17,042 nucleotides of DNA from an uncultured bacterium (GCA_947581845.1 CANPVY010000274.1:1-17042); one strand, 5' to 3'; positions 8,223 through 17,042 are shown, numbered from the stretch's first letter. A program made the numbers and translations. The notes: a model not told the origin generated them from the letters alone.

Positions 8223-11200
8223 ATGATCGACTTCCCAAGGCACCGCGAGACTCGTCCGACCGAGTTCGACTTTATCCAGCTGAAGATCGCTTCGCCGGAG
8301 CAGATCAGGGCTCTGAGCTTTGGTGAGGTGACGAAGCCGGAGACCATCAACTACCGGTCGTTCAAGCCGGAGCGCGATGGTCTGTTCTGTGAGCGCATCT
8401 TCGGGCCGGTGAAGGACTGGGAATGCCACTGCGGTAAGTTCAAGCGGATCCGCTACCGTGGCCATGTGTGCGACAAGTGCGGCGTTGAGGTGACGCTCTC
8501 GAAAGTCCGCCGTGAGCGGATGGGCCACATCGAACTCGCCGTGCCAGTAGCACATATCTGGTTCTTCAAGACGCTGCCGTCGCAGATGGGCTACCTGCTC
8601 GCGATGACGCTGCGCGACCTGGAGAAGATCATCTACTACGCGAACTACGTGGTGGTGAATCCGGGTAAGCAGAAGGTCAGGCCGAAGCAGTTGCTCGAGG
8701 AGGAGGAGTACCTAGAGCTCAAAGCGCAGGCGAGGGAGGAAGGCGACTCGGAGTTCTACGCTGAGATCGGTGCCGAAGGCGTCCGCCAGCTCCTCAGACA
8801 GGTCGACATCGACGAGCTGGCTAAGGACCTGCGTCGAAGGGTAGCGACGGAGACCAGCCAGCACCGGAAGAAGCAGCACCTCAAGCGGCTGAAAGTGGTG
8901 GACGCGTTCCGCACCAGCGATGAGGACGCGGAGCGCCGTAATCGCCCCGAGTGGATGGTCATGGACGTGATCCCGGTGTTGCCGCCGGACCTGCGTCCGC
9001 TGGTCCCGCTCGACGGCGGTCGCTTCGCCACCTCCGACCTGAACGATCTCTACCGGCGCGTGATCAACCGAAACAACCGGTTGAAGAAGCTGATGGAGAT
9101 GCGGGCGCCCGAAGTGATCCTCCGCAACGAGAAACGGATGCTGCAGGAGGCCGTGGATGCCCTGTTCGACAACGGGCGCCGCGGCAAGGCGATCCGCGGG
9201 CGCGGCAAGCGGCCGCTCAAGGCGCTCTCCGACATGCTGAAGGGGAAGCAGGGCCGGTTCCGCCAGAACCTGCTGGGCAAGCGCGTGGACTATTCGGGGC
9301 GATCGGTGATCGTGGTTGGGCCGGAACTGAGGCTTCACCAGTGCGGCCTGCCCAAGGTGATGGCCGTCGAGTTGTTCCGCCCCTTCATCATCCATGAACT
9401 GGAACGGCGCGGCGAAGCTGAGACGGTGAAGCGGGCCAAGAAGATCGTCGAGCGGGGTGATGACCCGCGGGTGTATGAGGTCCTGGAGGACATCATCAGG
9501 GACCACCCCGTGTTGTTGAACCGGGCTCCGACTCTCCACCGGCTGGGCATCCAGGCATTCGAGCCCGTGCTCGTGGAAGGTAAAGCGGTCCGGATCCACC
9601 CGCTGGTTTGCGCTGCCTTCAATGCGGACTTCGACGGCGACCAGATGGCGGTACACGTCCCGCTCTCGTTCGAAGCGCAGCTCGAGTGCCGCGTGCTGAT
9701 GCTGTCGTCAAATAACATCCTCAAGCCGTCCGACGGGAAGCCCATCGCCACGCCCAGCCAGGATATGGTGCTGGGCATCCATTACTTGACGAAGCTCCCT
9801 GCAGACTTCGAGGAGCGCTTAGCCAACGCAGGACGCTTCGCGGCGGTTTACGAGGTCGAGCTGGGTCTGGAGAATGGCAGCTTCTTGCGCGCTGACGGGG
9901 CGGCGGACTATCACGCGCCGATCTACTACCGCTATGGCGGGCAATGGCTTCCCACGACGGTGGGCCGTGTCCTCTTCAATGACATCCTGCCGGAGGAACT
10001 GCGGTTCGCCAATAAGGCGATGGACAAGGGGGCGCTTTCGAATCTCGTGTTCCAGTGCTTCCGACACGTCGGTCTCAAGCGGACCACCGACTTCCTCGAT
10101 CGGCTCAAGGACTTCGGATTCAAGTATGCCACCGTGGGGGGCACGTCGATTGGCATTGAGGATCTGGAGATACCGCCGCGGAAAGCGGAGATCATCGGTG
10201 TGGCCCGTGCCGATACGGAACGCTTCACGCGGGCCTACGAGAAGGGTGTGATCTCGAACGGTGAGCGCTACAACCGCGTCATCGATGCCTGGACACATGC
10301 TAACAACGATGTCGCGGACGCGATGGTGGGTGCGTTGAGGACATCGCGGGGCGGCTTCAACCCCGTGTATATGATGTTCGACTCGGGTTCACGCGGGTCG
10401 CGCGACCAGATCAGACAGCTCGCGGGCATGCGCGGTCTCATGGCCAAGCCGCAGAAGAAGCTCACCGGGGGCATCGGTGAAATCATCGAGAGCCCCATCC
10501 TCTCCAACTTCCGCGAGGGGCTCACCGTGCTGGAGTACTTCATCTCCACGCACGGCGCGCGGAAAGGGCTGGCGGACACGGCACTGAAGACGGCCGACGC
10601 CGGATACCTGACTCGGCGGCTGGTGGACGTGGCCCAGGACGTGACGATCACCGAGGAGGACTGTGGAACGGTCCTCGGTCTCGAAGTCTCGGCGCTCAAG
10701 GAAGGCGAGGACATCATCGAGCCGTTGCGGGACCGCATCACGGGCACCGTGGTGCTGGAGGCGGTGGTGGACCTGATCGATGGCCAGCGGCTGGTCAGAG
10801 CCGGTGAGATGATCAATGAGGATGCCGCCGAGGCCATAGAGGAGGCGGGGATTCAGTCGGTTCGCATCCGCTCGGTTCTCACCTGTGAGGCACGGCGTGG
10901 TATCTGCCGACAGTGCTACGGGCGCAATCCGGCGACGATGGACACGGTCGACGTGGGCGAGGCGGTCGGTATCATTGCCGCGCAATCTATCGGCGAGCCG
11001 GGTACGCAGCTGACGCTGCGCACCTTCCACATCGGCGGCACGGCAGCGCGCATTGCGGCACAGACGGAGCGCAAGTCGAAGGTGAATGGCCAGGTCAAGT
11101 TTGAGCGCATCACCTTCGTCTCTGGGTCCGGCAGTGGGCGGATCGTGACCAGCCGCGAAGGCGAGATTTTGATGCTGACTGCGGACGGGCAGGTGCGTTC

Positions 11201-12440
11201 CCGCCTGACAGTCCCCTACGGCGCGACGTTGCACGTCGAGGATGCCCAGCAGGCTAAGACCGGCGAGCTGCTGTTCAGCTGGGATCCCTATTCCGAGCCG
11301 ATCGTAGCGGACGGGGAGGGTATCGTCGAATTCCAGGACATCGTAGAGGAAGAAACGGTTCGGGAGGAGCTCGATGAGTCCACGGGACGTCGGCAGCTGA
11401 CGATTATCGAAGATCGGGAGAAGAAACTGCATCCGCAGATCAACATCAGGCGCGACGGCAAGAAGGTACGTGAGTTCATCGTGCCGGTAGGTGCTCAGCT
11501 GGTCGTGCGTGATGGCCAGTTGGTCGAGCCCGGCCAGATGCTGGCCAAGATCAGCCGGGAAGTCTACAAGACCCGCGACATTACAGGCGGCCTGCCGCGC
11601 GTGGCGGAGCTGTTCGAGGCGCGCCGACCCAAGGACCCGGCGACGATTGCTGAGGTCGACGGGTCGGTATCCTTCCGCGGCATCAAGCGGGGCAAGCGGG
11701 AGGTCGTGGTCACGTCAGATAGCGGCGCGGAGAAGAGCTACGAGATCCCGGTGGGTAAGCACTTGCGCGTCCATGAAGGCGATCGCGTACGTGCGGGCGA
11801 TAGGCTCTCTGAGGGACCGGTCAATCCACACGACGTCCTGCGGATCAAGGGGCCCCGCGCCGTGCAGGAGTATTTGCTCAACGAGATCCAGGAGGTCTAC
11901 CGTCTGCAGGGAGTGCGAATCAACGACAAGCACATCGGCGTTATCGTGCGTCAGATGCTGCAGAAGGTGCGAATCGTGGACCCGGGCAACACCGAGTTCC
12001 TCGAGGGCGAGCATGTAGACCGAGTCGAGTTCCTGGATATGAATGCGAAGATGCGCCAGCAGGGCAAGAAGCCGGCGCGCGCCGAGCCGCTGCTCTTGGG
12101 GATTACCAAGGCGAGCTTGACCACGCGTTCGTTCATCAGCGCCGCCTCGTTCCAGGAGACCACACGGGTGCTCACCGATGCCGCCGTCCGGGGTGCTAGG
12201 GACGGCCTGTTGGGTCTCAAGGAGAACATCATCATTGGGCACCTGGTGCCGGCAGGAACCGGTGTGCACCGCTATCAGGACGTCGAGTTCCTGGTGGAGG
12301 GTGCGCCGATTGAGCGGGAGATCAAGGAGCTGGCGGAGGCCAAGGCAGAGCCCAAGGAGGAGCCAGAGATAAGCCTCGCCGACCTGGTCAGGGAGGCCGG
12401 CAACCCGGCCAGTCACCCGAGCACGGGGGCGGGCGACTAG
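8223..12440 (+). CDS. rpoC: DNA-directed RNA polymerase subunit beta'
   Basis: This is the largest core polymerase subunit (1405 residues; E. coli 1407), carrying the catalytic magnesium. The N-terminal zinc ribbon has C68, C70, C83 and C86. The active-site loop NADFDGD spans 467-473, with D469, D471 and D473 as metal ligands. The second zinc site is C814, C888, C895 and C898, the same numbers as in E. coli. Trigger-loop residues R933, F935 and H936 also keep E. coli numbering. An SI3-like insertion (about residues 943-1115) lies within the trigger loop before [19 protein letters not shown] (from 1119). The C-terminus has [28 protein letters not shown] and a short acidic tail. GAGG at 8207-8210 lies 12 nt before the ATG. 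It is co-transcribed with rpoB, and a strong hairpin follows 18 nt after the stop. Confidence 0.98.
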   Translation: MIDFPRHRETRPTEFDFIQLKIASPEQIRALSFGEVTKPETINYRSFKPERDGLFCERIFGPVKDWECHCGKFKRIRYRGHVCDKCGVEVTLSKVRRERMGHIELAVPVAHIWFFKTLPSQMGYLLAMTLRDLEKIIYYANYVVVNPGKQKVRPKQLLEEEEYLELKAQAREEGDSEFYAEIGAEGVRQLLRQVDIDELAKDLRRRVATETSQHRKKQHLKRLKVVDAFRTSDEDAERRNRPEWMVMDVIPVLPPDLRPLVPLDGGRFATSDLNDLYRRVINRNNRLKKLMEMRAPEVILRNEKRMLQEAVDALFDNGRRGKAIRGRGKRPLKALSDMLKGKQGRFRQNLLGKRVDYSGRSVIVVGPELRLHQCGLPKVMAVELFRPFIIHELERRGEAETVKRAKKIVERGDDPRVYEVLEDIIRDHPVLLNRAPTLHRLGIQAFEPVLVEGKAVRIHPLVCAAFNADFDGDQMAVHVPLSFEAQLECRVLMLSSNNILKPSDGKPIATPSQDMVLGIHYLTKLPADFEERLANAGRFAAVYEVELGLENGSFLRADGAADYHAPIYYRYGGQWLPTTVGRVLFNDILPEELRFANKAMDKGALSNLVFQCFRHVGLKRTTDFLDRLKDFGFKYATVGGTSIGIEDLEIPPRKAEIIGVARADTERFTRAYEKGVISNGERYNRVIDAWTHANNDVADAMVGALRTSRGGFNPVYMMFDSGSRGSRDQIRQLAGMRGLMAKPQKKLTGGIGEIIESPILSNFREGLTVLEYFISTHGARKGLADTALKTADAGYLTRRLVDVAQDVTITEEDCGTVLGLEVSALKEGEDIIEPLRDRITGTVVLEAVVDLIDGQRLVRAGEMINEDAAEAIEEAGIQSVRIRSVLTCEARRGICRQCYGRNPATMDTVDVGEAVGIIAAQSIGEPGTQLTLRTFHIGGTAARIAAQTERKSKVNGQVKFERITFVSGSGSGRIVTSREGEILMLTADGQVRSRLTVPYGATLHVEDAQQAKTGELLFSWDPYSEPIVADGEGIVEFQDIVEEETVREELDESTGRRQLTIIEDREKKLHPQINIRRDGKKVREFIVPVGAQLVVRDGQLVEPGQMLAKISREVYKTRDITGGLPRVAELFEARRPKDPATIAEVDGSVSFRGIKRGKREVVVTSDSGAEKSYEIPVGKHLRVHEGDRVRAGDRLSEGPVNPHDVLRIKGPRAVQEYLLNEIQEVYRLQGVRINDKHIGVIVRQMLQKVRIVDPGNTEFLEGEHVDRVEFLDMNAKMRQQGKKPARAEPLLLGITKASLTTRSFISAASFQETTRVLTDAAVRGARDGLLGLKENIIIGHLVPAGTGVHRYQDVEFLVEGAPIEREIKELAEAKAEPKEEPEISLADLVREAGNPASHPSTGAGD

Positions 12441-12458
12441 CGGCGGCGTGCGGGAGCG

Positions 12459-12500
12459 GAAGGCCCCGGCCGCCTCCCCGGCGCTGGGGCCTTCGTATTT
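12459..12500 (+). terminator. Rho-independent terminator after rpoC
   Basis: GAAGGCCCC (12459-12467) pairs perfectly with GGGGCCTTC (12486-12494). Three more pairs inside, one of them G-U, extend the stem to 12 bp around a 12-nt loop. A short T-rich stretch (GTATTT, 12495-12500) follows. It begins 18 nt after the rpoC stop, so it most likely ends the rpoBC transcript at least in part. The T-run is weak, so some read-through into rpsL is possible. Confidence 0.75.
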
Positions 12501-12511
12501 GGGGCGGTCGG

Positions 12512-12539
12512 TTGACATCGAAGGGGCCGGCGATAGGTT
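12512..12539 (+). promoter_or_regulatory. Candidate promoter P1 for the str operon
   Basis: A perfect TTGACA (12512-12517) is followed after 16 nt by TAGGTT (12534-12539), which keeps the T-A-T positions of the -10 box. It starts 11 nt after the terminator-like hairpin. The prediction is by motif only. Confidence 0.45.
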
Positions 12540-12590
12540 TGGGGCACTCCGAAGAGAGGCCGATAACGCAGTAGTGGCGCGGCGAAGGGC

Positions 12591-12619
12591 TTGACGCTGA
12601 GAGCGCATCAGCCTACCTT
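12591..12619 (+). promoter_or_regulatory. Candidate promoter P2 for the str operon
   Basis: TTGACG (12591-12596) and TACCTT (12614-12619) are separated by the ideal 17 nt. The predicted start near 12626 would leave a leader of about 115 nt before rpsL. With P1 it would give the ribosomal and elongation-factor genes their own transcription, independent of rpoBC. Confidence 0.5.
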
Positions 12620-12742
12620 TTTCGGTCTGCCGACGAACCGGTCTACACAACATTTTCCGTCGGGGGCGGCCAGCGTCTCCGGCCTTTCTTTCGTGGGATC
12701 GGTACGCTGACGCGGCGAACGGAGACCACAGAAGAGAGACGT
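12620..12742 (+). promoter_or_regulatory. Leader region of rpsL
   Basis: No open frame worth reporting is seen here. Possible secondary structures are CCGACG (12630-12635) with CGTCGG (12658-12663), and CAGCGT (12671-12676) with ACGCTG (12704-12709), each 6 bp. A purine-rich stretch (AGAAGAGAG, within 12730-12739) just before the ATG is the probable ribosome-binding site. I recognise no known riboswitch or boxA element. The rest of the 302-nt gap holds the terminator and the two candidate promoters. Confidence 0.35.
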
Positions 12743-13117
12743 ATGCCGACGATCAACCAGCTGGTCCGCATGGGCCGCAAGAAGGTCGCCAGGAAGGACA
12801 AGGCCCCCGCTCTCGAGCAGAATCCTCAGAAGCGGGGCGTCTGCACGCGCGTCTACACCACCACGCCGAAGAAACCCAATTCGGCGCTGCGTAAGGTGGC
12901 TCGTGTTCGCCTGACCAACGGGTATGAGGTCACCGCCTATATCCCGGGCGAGGGTCACAACCTGCAAGAGCACTCGATAGTGCTCATACGCGGAGGGCGC
13001 GTGAAGGATCTGCCAGGCGTCCGCTACCACATCATCCGGGGCAAGCTCGATGCGGCTGGCGTGTCCGACCGCAAGAGGAGCCGCAGCAAGTACGGGGCGA
13101 AGCGCCCCAAGGCCTAG
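12743..13117 (+). CDS. rpsL: 30S ribosomal protein S12
   Basis: This 124-residue protein of the small-subunit decoding centre controls translational accuracy. The core is nearly the same as E. coli S12: [21 protein letters not shown] (residues 29-49) and [14 protein letters not shown] (83 onward). K43 and K88, whose substitution gives streptomycin resistance, are wild type. D89, the residue methylthiolated by RimO in E. coli, is present in its usual KDLPG context. The N-terminus ([14 protein letters not shown]) and the length fit the family exactly. It is the first gene of the str operon; rpsG begins 51 nt later, after a strong hairpin. Confidence 0.98.
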   Translation: MPTINQLVRMGRKKVARKDKAPALEQNPQKRGVCTRVYTTTPKKPNSALRKVARVRLTNGYEVTAYIPGEGHNLQEHSIVLIRGGRVKDLPGVRYHIIRGKLDAAGVSDRKRSRSKYGAKRPKA

Positions 13118-13142
13118 CGGCCCGCCGTGCGGCGGCGGGCCG
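13118..13142 (+). promoter_or_regulatory. Perfect 10-bp GC hairpin in the rpsL-rpsG gap
   Basis: CGGCCCGCCG (13118-13127) and CGGCGGGCCG (13133-13142) pair along all 10 positions around a 5-nt loop (TGCGG). The stem starts on the first base after the rpsL stop. Only ACTTTC follows, with no T-run, so a terminator is unlikely. In E. coli the rpsL-rpsG gap is the target where S7 represses translation of its own gene. This hairpin sits in the same place and could act in that way, or as a processing or stability element. The structure is clear; the function is inference. Confidence 0.6.
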
Positions 13143-13168
13143 GCCACTTTCGATGCAGCGCTAGGGCC

Positions 13169-13639
13169 ATGGCTAGAAGACAGAGAGCCGTCACCAGGGA
13201 GGTGCTCCCCGATCCGCAGTACGGGAGCGAGTCAGTAGCGAAGTTCGTCAACGCGCTGATGAGCGAAGGCAAGAAATCGCTCGCCGAGAAGATCTTCTAC
13301 GAGGCCATGCGGACCGTGGAGGAGCGGACCGGTCAGCCGGCGATGAACGTGTACCGGCAGGCATTCAGTAACACCAAGCCCGTGCTCGAGGTGAAGAGCC
13401 GGCGTGTGGGTGGTGCCACCTACCAGGTGCCGGTGGAGGTGCGACCGCGGCGACGCGACGCTCTGGCGCGACGCTGGCTGATAGCGGCGGCTCGCGAACG
13501 GAGCGAGAGGACGATGGCCGAGCGTCTCGCGGGCGAATTGATCGCGGCCGCCAAGGGTGAGGGCGCTTCGGTCAGAAAGAAGCAGGACGTCCATCGAATG
13601 GCGGAGGCCAATAAGGCATTCGCGCATTATCGCTGGTGA
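13169..13639 (+). CDS. rpsG: 30S ribosomal protein S7
   Basis: This 156-residue protein starts assembly of the 30S head by binding 16S rRNA and lies next to the E site. It shows the typical start [20 protein letters not shown], then [24 protein letters not shown], the beta-hairpin [21 protein letters not shown] and the C-terminal [20 protein letters not shown]. The ATG at 13169 gives the normal family length. A GTG at 13127 in frame would add 14 residues encoded by the hairpin and is rejected. The only Shine-Dalgarno candidate (TAGGG) is almost against the ATG, so translation may depend on ribosomes arriving from rpsL. The gene ends 47 nt before the preferred fusA start. Confidence 0.97.
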   Translation: MARRQRAVTREVLPDPQYGSESVAKFVNALMSEGKKSLAEKIFYEAMRTVEERTGQPAMNVYRQAFSNTKPVLEVKSRRVGGATYQVPVEVRPRRRDALARRWLIAAARERSERTMAERLAGELIAAAKGEGASVRKKQDVHRMAEANKAFAHYRW

Positions 13640-13686
13640 TAGCGCTAGCCAGAGAGGTAAAGGCACCTAAGAAGTCAAGTGATGAT

Positions 13687-15804
13687 ATGCCAAGGCAGGT
13701 AGCGCTGGAGCGGATCCGCAATATCGGCATCATGGCTCACATCGATGCCGGTAAGACCACGACCACGGAGCGCATCCTCTACTACACCGGCAGGGTGCAC
13801 CGCATGGGCGAGGTGCACCATGGCGACACGGTGATGGACTGGATGGAGCAAGAGAAGGAGCGGGGGATCACGATCACGTCCGCCGCGACCACTTGCTTCT
13901 GGGAGCACCTTGGCAGCCAACATCGCATCAACATCATCGATACACCGGGTCACGTCGATTTCACGGCAGAAGTCGAGAGAAGCCTCCGCGTGCTCGACGG
14001 CAGCATCGCCCTCTTCTGTGCGGTGGGAGGTGTGGAGCCGCAGTCGGAGACCGTCTGGCGACAGGCGGATCGTTACCGTGTTCCGCGCGTCGCCTTCGTG
14101 AACAAGATGGACCGCGTGGGCGCCGATTTCGACAATGTGGTGCGGATGATGCGCGAGCGCCTGGGCGCGAACGCCCATCCGATCCAGTATCCTCTGGGCC
14201 AGGGCGAATTGTACACGGGCGTTGTAGACCTGGTTCGCCGGACAGCGATTGTCTATGACGAGGCTTCTCTCGGAGCGCAGTGGACCGAGGAGCCGATTCC
14301 CGAGAGCCTGCAGCAGCGTATAGCCGATCTTCGCCACCGCCTGCTCGAAGCTGCCGTCGAGCACCAGGAGGACTTACTGGAGAAGTACCTCGCGGACGAG
14401 GCCTCCTTGACCGACGACGAGGTGCGACGCGCGATCCGACATGCCACCCTCAGCAACTATATCACGCCCGTACTCTGCGGCGCCGCGTTCCGCAACAAAG
14501 GCGTGCAGCAGCTCCTCGATGCCGTCGTCGACTACCTCCCGTCCCCCATCGATGTCCCCGCCATTCGTGGCCATCTTCCCCATCACGACGAGCATATCAT
14601 CACCCGGGAAGCGAACGACGGCGCTCCGCTCAGCGCCCTCGCCTTCAAGATTGCGACGGATCCGTTCGTCGGCCGCCTGACCTACCTTCGCATCTACAGC
14701 GGCTCGCTGAAAGCCGGGTCCTACGTTCACAACGCGTCAACGGGGAAGACTGAGCGCATCGGTCGGCTCTTGCAGATGCACGCGAACCGGCGTGAGGAGC
14801 GGGATGAGGTGTACGCCGGCGACATTTGCGCGGCGATCGGGTTGAAGGGGACCAAGACCGGGGAGACGATCTGTGACAAGGACCACCCGATTATCCTCGA
14901 GGCGATGAGATTCCTCGAGCCGGTGATCTCGGTCGCTATTGAGCCCAAAACCAAGGTCGATGAGGACAAGCTGGCCAAGGCGCTGGCCAAGCTGGCGGAG
15001 GAGGATCCCACATTCAAGGTCGTCACCGACCCGGAAACCGGGCAGACGATCATCTCTGGCATGGGCGAGCTACACCTGGAGATCATCGTCGACCGCCTGC
15101 GGCGCGAGTTCAAAGTGGACGCCAACGTGGGTCGGCCGCAGGTTTCGTACAGGGAGACGGCCAGACAGCCGGCCTACAAGGTGGAGGGCAAGTACATACG
15201 CCAGACGGGTGGGCGCGGTCAGTACGGTCACGTGGTGATCAACCTCGATCCGGGCGACCCGGGAAGCGGGTTCAGCTTCGAGGATCAGATCACTGGGGGT
15301 GTGATTCCGAAGGAATACATCGGGTCCGTGGAGCGCGGCATCCGGGAGGCGATGGACGCTGGAGTGCTTGCGGGCTACCCGATGGTCGATCTGAAGGTGA
15401 CTTTGGTCGGCGGCTCCTACCACGAGGTCGATTCGTCGGAGATGGCGTTCAAGATCGCCGGCTCGATCGCGATGCGCGAGGCGGCCCGCCGGGCTGACCC
15501 GGTACTCCTGGAGCCGGTCATGGATGTCGAGATCGTCACGCCCGAAGAGTACCTGGGCGGCGTGGTGGGGGATCTGTCCAGCCGGCGCGGCAAGGTCGGT
15601 GGCATCACACAGCGCGCTGATGCGCGGGTAGTCGGGGCAAGTGTTCCCCTGGCCGAGATGTTCGGTTACTCGACGGCGCTCCGCTCGCTGAGCCAGGGGC
15701 GTGCCGTCTACACGATGCAGTTCTCTCACTACGAGGAAGTGCCCAAGCAGAAGGCCGACGAGGTTCTGAATCGCGGTGCTCCGGCAGTCGCGGCGACTTC
15801 GTAG
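13687..15804 (+). CDS. fusA: Elongation factor G
   Basis: This translocation GTPase has 705 residues (E. coli 704). GTP-binding motifs: AHIDAGKT at 17-24, the switch region around [16 protein letters not shown] at 85-89, NKMD at 139-142 and CGAAFRNKG. Later domains are recognised by EDPTFKV and [10 protein letters not shown] (domain III), [12 protein letters not shown] (domain IV), and [15 protein letters not shown] and ATLR-type clamp sequences (domain V). It is the canonical translation EF-G, not a tetracycline-protection paralogue. The ATG at 13687 gives the standard N-terminus. However, an in-frame GTG at 13636 overlaps the rpsG stop (GTGA) and would add 17 residues; neither start has a clear Shine-Dalgarno. 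It lies between rpsG and tuf, as in most str operons. Confidence 0.97.
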   Translation: MPRQVALERIRNIGIMAHIDAGKTTTTERILYYTGRVHRMGEVHHGDTVMDWMEQEKERGITITSAATTCFWEHLGSQHRINIIDTPGHVDFTAEVERSLRVLDGSIALFCAVGGVEPQSETVWRQADRYRVPRVAFVNKMDRVGADFDNVVRMMRERLGANAHPIQYPLGQGELYTGVVDLVRRTAIVYDEASLGAQWTEEPIPESLQQRIADLRHRLLEAAVEHQEDLLEKYLADEASLTDDEVRRAIRHATLSNYITPVLCGAAFRNKGVQQLLDAVVDYLPSPIDVPAIRGHLPHHDEHIITREANDGAPLSALAFKIATDPFVGRLTYLRIYSGSLKAGSYVHNASTGKTERIGRLLQMHANRREERDEVYAGDICAAIGLKGTKTGETICDKDHPIILEAMRFLEPVISVAIEPKTKVDEDKLAKALAKLAEEDPTFKVVTDPETGQTIISGMGELHLEIIVDRLRREFKVDANVGRPQVSYRETARQPAYKVEGKYIRQTGGRGQYGHVVINLDPGDPGSGFSFEDQITGGVIPKEYIGSVERGIREAMDAGVLAGYPMVDLKVTLVGGSYHEVDSSEMAFKIAGSIAMREAARRADPVLLEPVMDVEIVTPEEYLGGVVGDLSSRRGKVGGITQRADARVVGASVPLAEMFGYSTALRSLSQGRAVYTMQFSHYEEVPKQKADEVLNRGAPAVAATS

Positions 15805-15844
15805 CGGCGCGGGCGCGTGGGACACAACGAGGAGAGAAGAGAGA

Positions 15845-17038
15845 ATGGGGAAGGCGAAGTTTGAGCGGACGAAGCCGCACGTGAACGTGGGGACGATCGG
15901 CCACGTGGACCATGGGAAGACGACGTTGGTGGCGGCGGTGACGCTGGTGCAATCGAAGCGGGGGCTGGCGGACTATGTGCCGTTTGAGCAGATCGACAAG
16001 GCGCCGGAGGAGCGGGAGCGGGGGATCACGATAGCGACGGCGCACTTGGAGTACGAGACGGAGAGGCGGCACTATGCGCACATTGATTGTCCGGGGCACG
16101 CGGACTATGTGAAGAATATGATTACGGGTGCGGCGCAGATGGATGGTGCGGTGTTGGTGGTGAGTGCGGCGGACGGGCCGATGCCGCAGACGCGGGAGCA
16201 TGTGTTGTTGGCGCGGCAGGTGAACGTGCCGTACATCATAGTCTATCTAAACAAGGTGGACATGGTGGACGATCCGGAGCTTTTGGAGTTAGTGGAGCTT
16301 GAGGTACGGGATTTATTGAACGAGTATGAGTTTCCGGGTGATGATCTGCCGGTGATCAAGGGGAGTGCGTTGAAGGCGTTGGAGAGTGGGGAGCCGGGGG
16401 TGGAGGAGACGAGGAGTCTGGATGAGCTATTGGAGGCGTTGGACAGCTATATCCCGCAGCCGGAGCGGGATGTAGAGAAGCCGTTTTTGATGCCGGTGGA
16501 GGATGTGTTTTCGATCACGGGTCGTGGGACAGTGGGGACGGGGCGGATCGAGCGGGGGAAGATCAAGGTAGGGGATGAGGTAGAGATTGTGGGGTTGGGG
16601 GCACACAAGAAGACGGTGGTGACGGGGGTGGAGATGTTCCGCAAGACGCTGGACGAGGGGGTAGCGGGGGACAATGCGGGGGTGTTGTTGCGGGGTGTGG
16701 AGAAGGACGAGATCGAGCGTGGGATGGTGTTGGCGTGGCCGGGATCGATCACGCCGCATACGAAGTTTGAGGGTGAGGTGTACGTATTGACGAAGGACGA
16801 GGGAGGTCGTCACACGCCGTTTTTCACGGGGTATCGTCCGCAGTTTTACTTTCGCACGACGGACGTGACGGGGGAGGTGAAGCTGCCGGACGGGGTGGAG
16901 ATGGTGATGCCGGGGGACAATGTGACGATGACGATCGGGCTGATCACGCCGATTGCGATGGAGGAGGGGCTGCGCTTCGCGATACGCGAGGGCGGCCGCA
17001 CCGTCGGCGCCGGCGTCGTCACTAAGGTGCTGGAATAG
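15845..17038 (+). CDS. tuf: Elongation factor Tu (second tuf copy)
   Basis: This 397-residue GTPase brings aminoacyl-tRNA to the ribosomal A site. GTP-binding motifs: GHVDHGKT at 19-26, the effector region [14 protein letters not shown] at 81-85, NKVD at 136-139 and GSALKAL. Domains II and III are complete ([11 protein letters not shown]..., then [24 protein letters not shown]). ATG at 15845 follows GAGGAG (15829-15834). Residue 231 is Gly in GTVGTGR, where most EF-Tu have Val or Ala. Codon usage is unlike the neighbours: about 28 of the first 38 Gly codons are GGG and only one is GGC, and Val, Ala and Thr codons mostly end in G. The last 16 or so codons switch sharply to C-ending codons. It closes the str operon. 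Confidence 0.98.
   Translation: MGKAKFERTKPHVNVGTIGHVDHGKTTLVAAVTLVQSKRGLADYVPFEQIDKAPEERERGITIATAHLEYETERRHYAHIDCPGHADYVKNMITGAAQMDGAVLVVSAADGPMPQTREHVLLARQVNVPYIIVYLNKVDMVDDPELLELVELEVRDLLNEYEFPGDDLPVIKGSALKALESGEPGVEETRSLDELLEALDSYIPQPERDVEKPFLMPVEDVFSITGRGTVGTGRIERGKIKVGDEVEIVGLGAHKKTVVTGVEMFRKTLDEGVAGDNAGVLLRGVEKDEIERGMVLAWPGSITPHTKFEGEVYVLTKDEGGRHTPFFTGYRPQFYFRTTDVTGEVKLPDGVEMVMPGDNVTMTIGLITPIAMEEGLRFAIREGGRTVGAGVVTKVLE
16519..16543 (+). other. Potential G-quadruplex motif in tuf
   Basis: Four G-tracts lie at 16519-16521, 16526-16528, 16534-16537 and 16540-16543, with loops of 4, 5 and 2 nt. This fits the standard G3+N1-7 pattern on the coding strand, so it could form in the mRNA. It falls in domain II of EF-Tu. 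Folding is not shown. Confidence 0.45.
16657..16695 (+). other. Second G-tract cluster in tuf
   Basis: G-tracts of 5, 5, 5 and 4 bases at 16657-16661, 16666-16670, 16678-16682 and 16692-16695, with loops of 4, 7 and 9 nt. The last loop is longer than the strict G-quadruplex pattern, so this is a weaker candidate than the one at 16519. Confidence 0.3.
16940..17038 (+). repeat. Direct repeat, right copy (tuf 3' end)
   Basis: This matches 1-99 except at 17023-17025 (TAA here, CCG there). The two copies point the same way and enclose about 16.9 kb of essential genes. Similarity further upstream cannot be tested because the left copy runs off the window. Confidence 0.95.
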
Positions 17039-17042
17039 TCGG

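Noticed and set aside
13127..13168. Upstream GTG start for rpsG.
   Set aside because: It would translate half of the hairpin and add 14 residues absent from S7 proteins; the ATG at 13169 gives the standard N-terminus.
1..17042. CRISPR array, insertion sequence, phage or defence genes.
   Set aside because: No short spaced repeats, transposase or integrase motifs, or attachment-like repeats were seen; every long frame on the + strand is a known housekeeping gene.

Overview
This window is a block of core transcription and translation genes from a high-GC bacterium. All genes lie on the + strand in the order tuf (3' end only), rpmG, secE, nusG, rplK, rplA, rplJ, rplL, rpoB, rpoC, then rpsL, rpsG, fusA, tuf. 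It joins the secE-nusG-rplKAJL-rpoBC cluster to the str operon (rpsL-rpsG-fusA-tuf). A tuf copy borders the block on each side, with the matching 3' ends 16.9 kb apart in the same orientation.

The organism is a bacterium, shown by the bacterial RNA polymerase, L7/L12, SecE and NusG. The beta' subunit follows the E. coli architecture closely: its second zinc site and its trigger-loop residues fall at the same residue numbers as in E. coli, and it carries an SI3-like insertion inside the trigger loop. To my knowledge that insertion is typical of Proteobacteria, Bacteroidota/Chlorobi, Acidobacteria and related 'Gracilicutes' lineages, and absent from Firmicutes, Actinobacteria and Chloroflexi. 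RpoB is unusually long (1556 residues), with an expanded beta lobe and an insertion of about 128 residues near the C-terminus. I cannot name the phylum; Gemmatimonadota or a neighbouring uncultured lineage is only a guess.

Layout: 1-99, end of the first tuf; 148-2832, tightly packed rpmG, secE, nusG, rplK, rplA and rplJ, with short gaps or a 1-nt overlap; 2909-3286, rplL; 3287-3514, a noncoding leader before rpoB with a possible attenuator and a sequence that can pair with the rpoB Shine-Dalgarno; 3515-12440, rpoB and rpoC; 12441-12742, a 302-nt gap with a strong terminator-like hairpin, two candidate sigma-70-type promoters and a leader; 12743-17038, rpsL, rpsG, fusA and tuf, with a perfect 10-bp GC hairpin between rpsL and rpsG.

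The genes act together in gene expression. RNA polymerase core (RpoB, RpoC) with NusG transcribes; S12, S7, L11, L1, L10, L7/L12 and L33 are ribosome parts; EF-Tu and EF-G drive elongation; SecE belongs to the protein export channel. I see no mobile element, CRISPR array, defence locus or clearly new system. The points most worth a second look are the RpoB insertion, the anomalous G-ending codon usage of the downstream tuf with an abrupt switch in its last codons, and the regulatory structures in the gaps.
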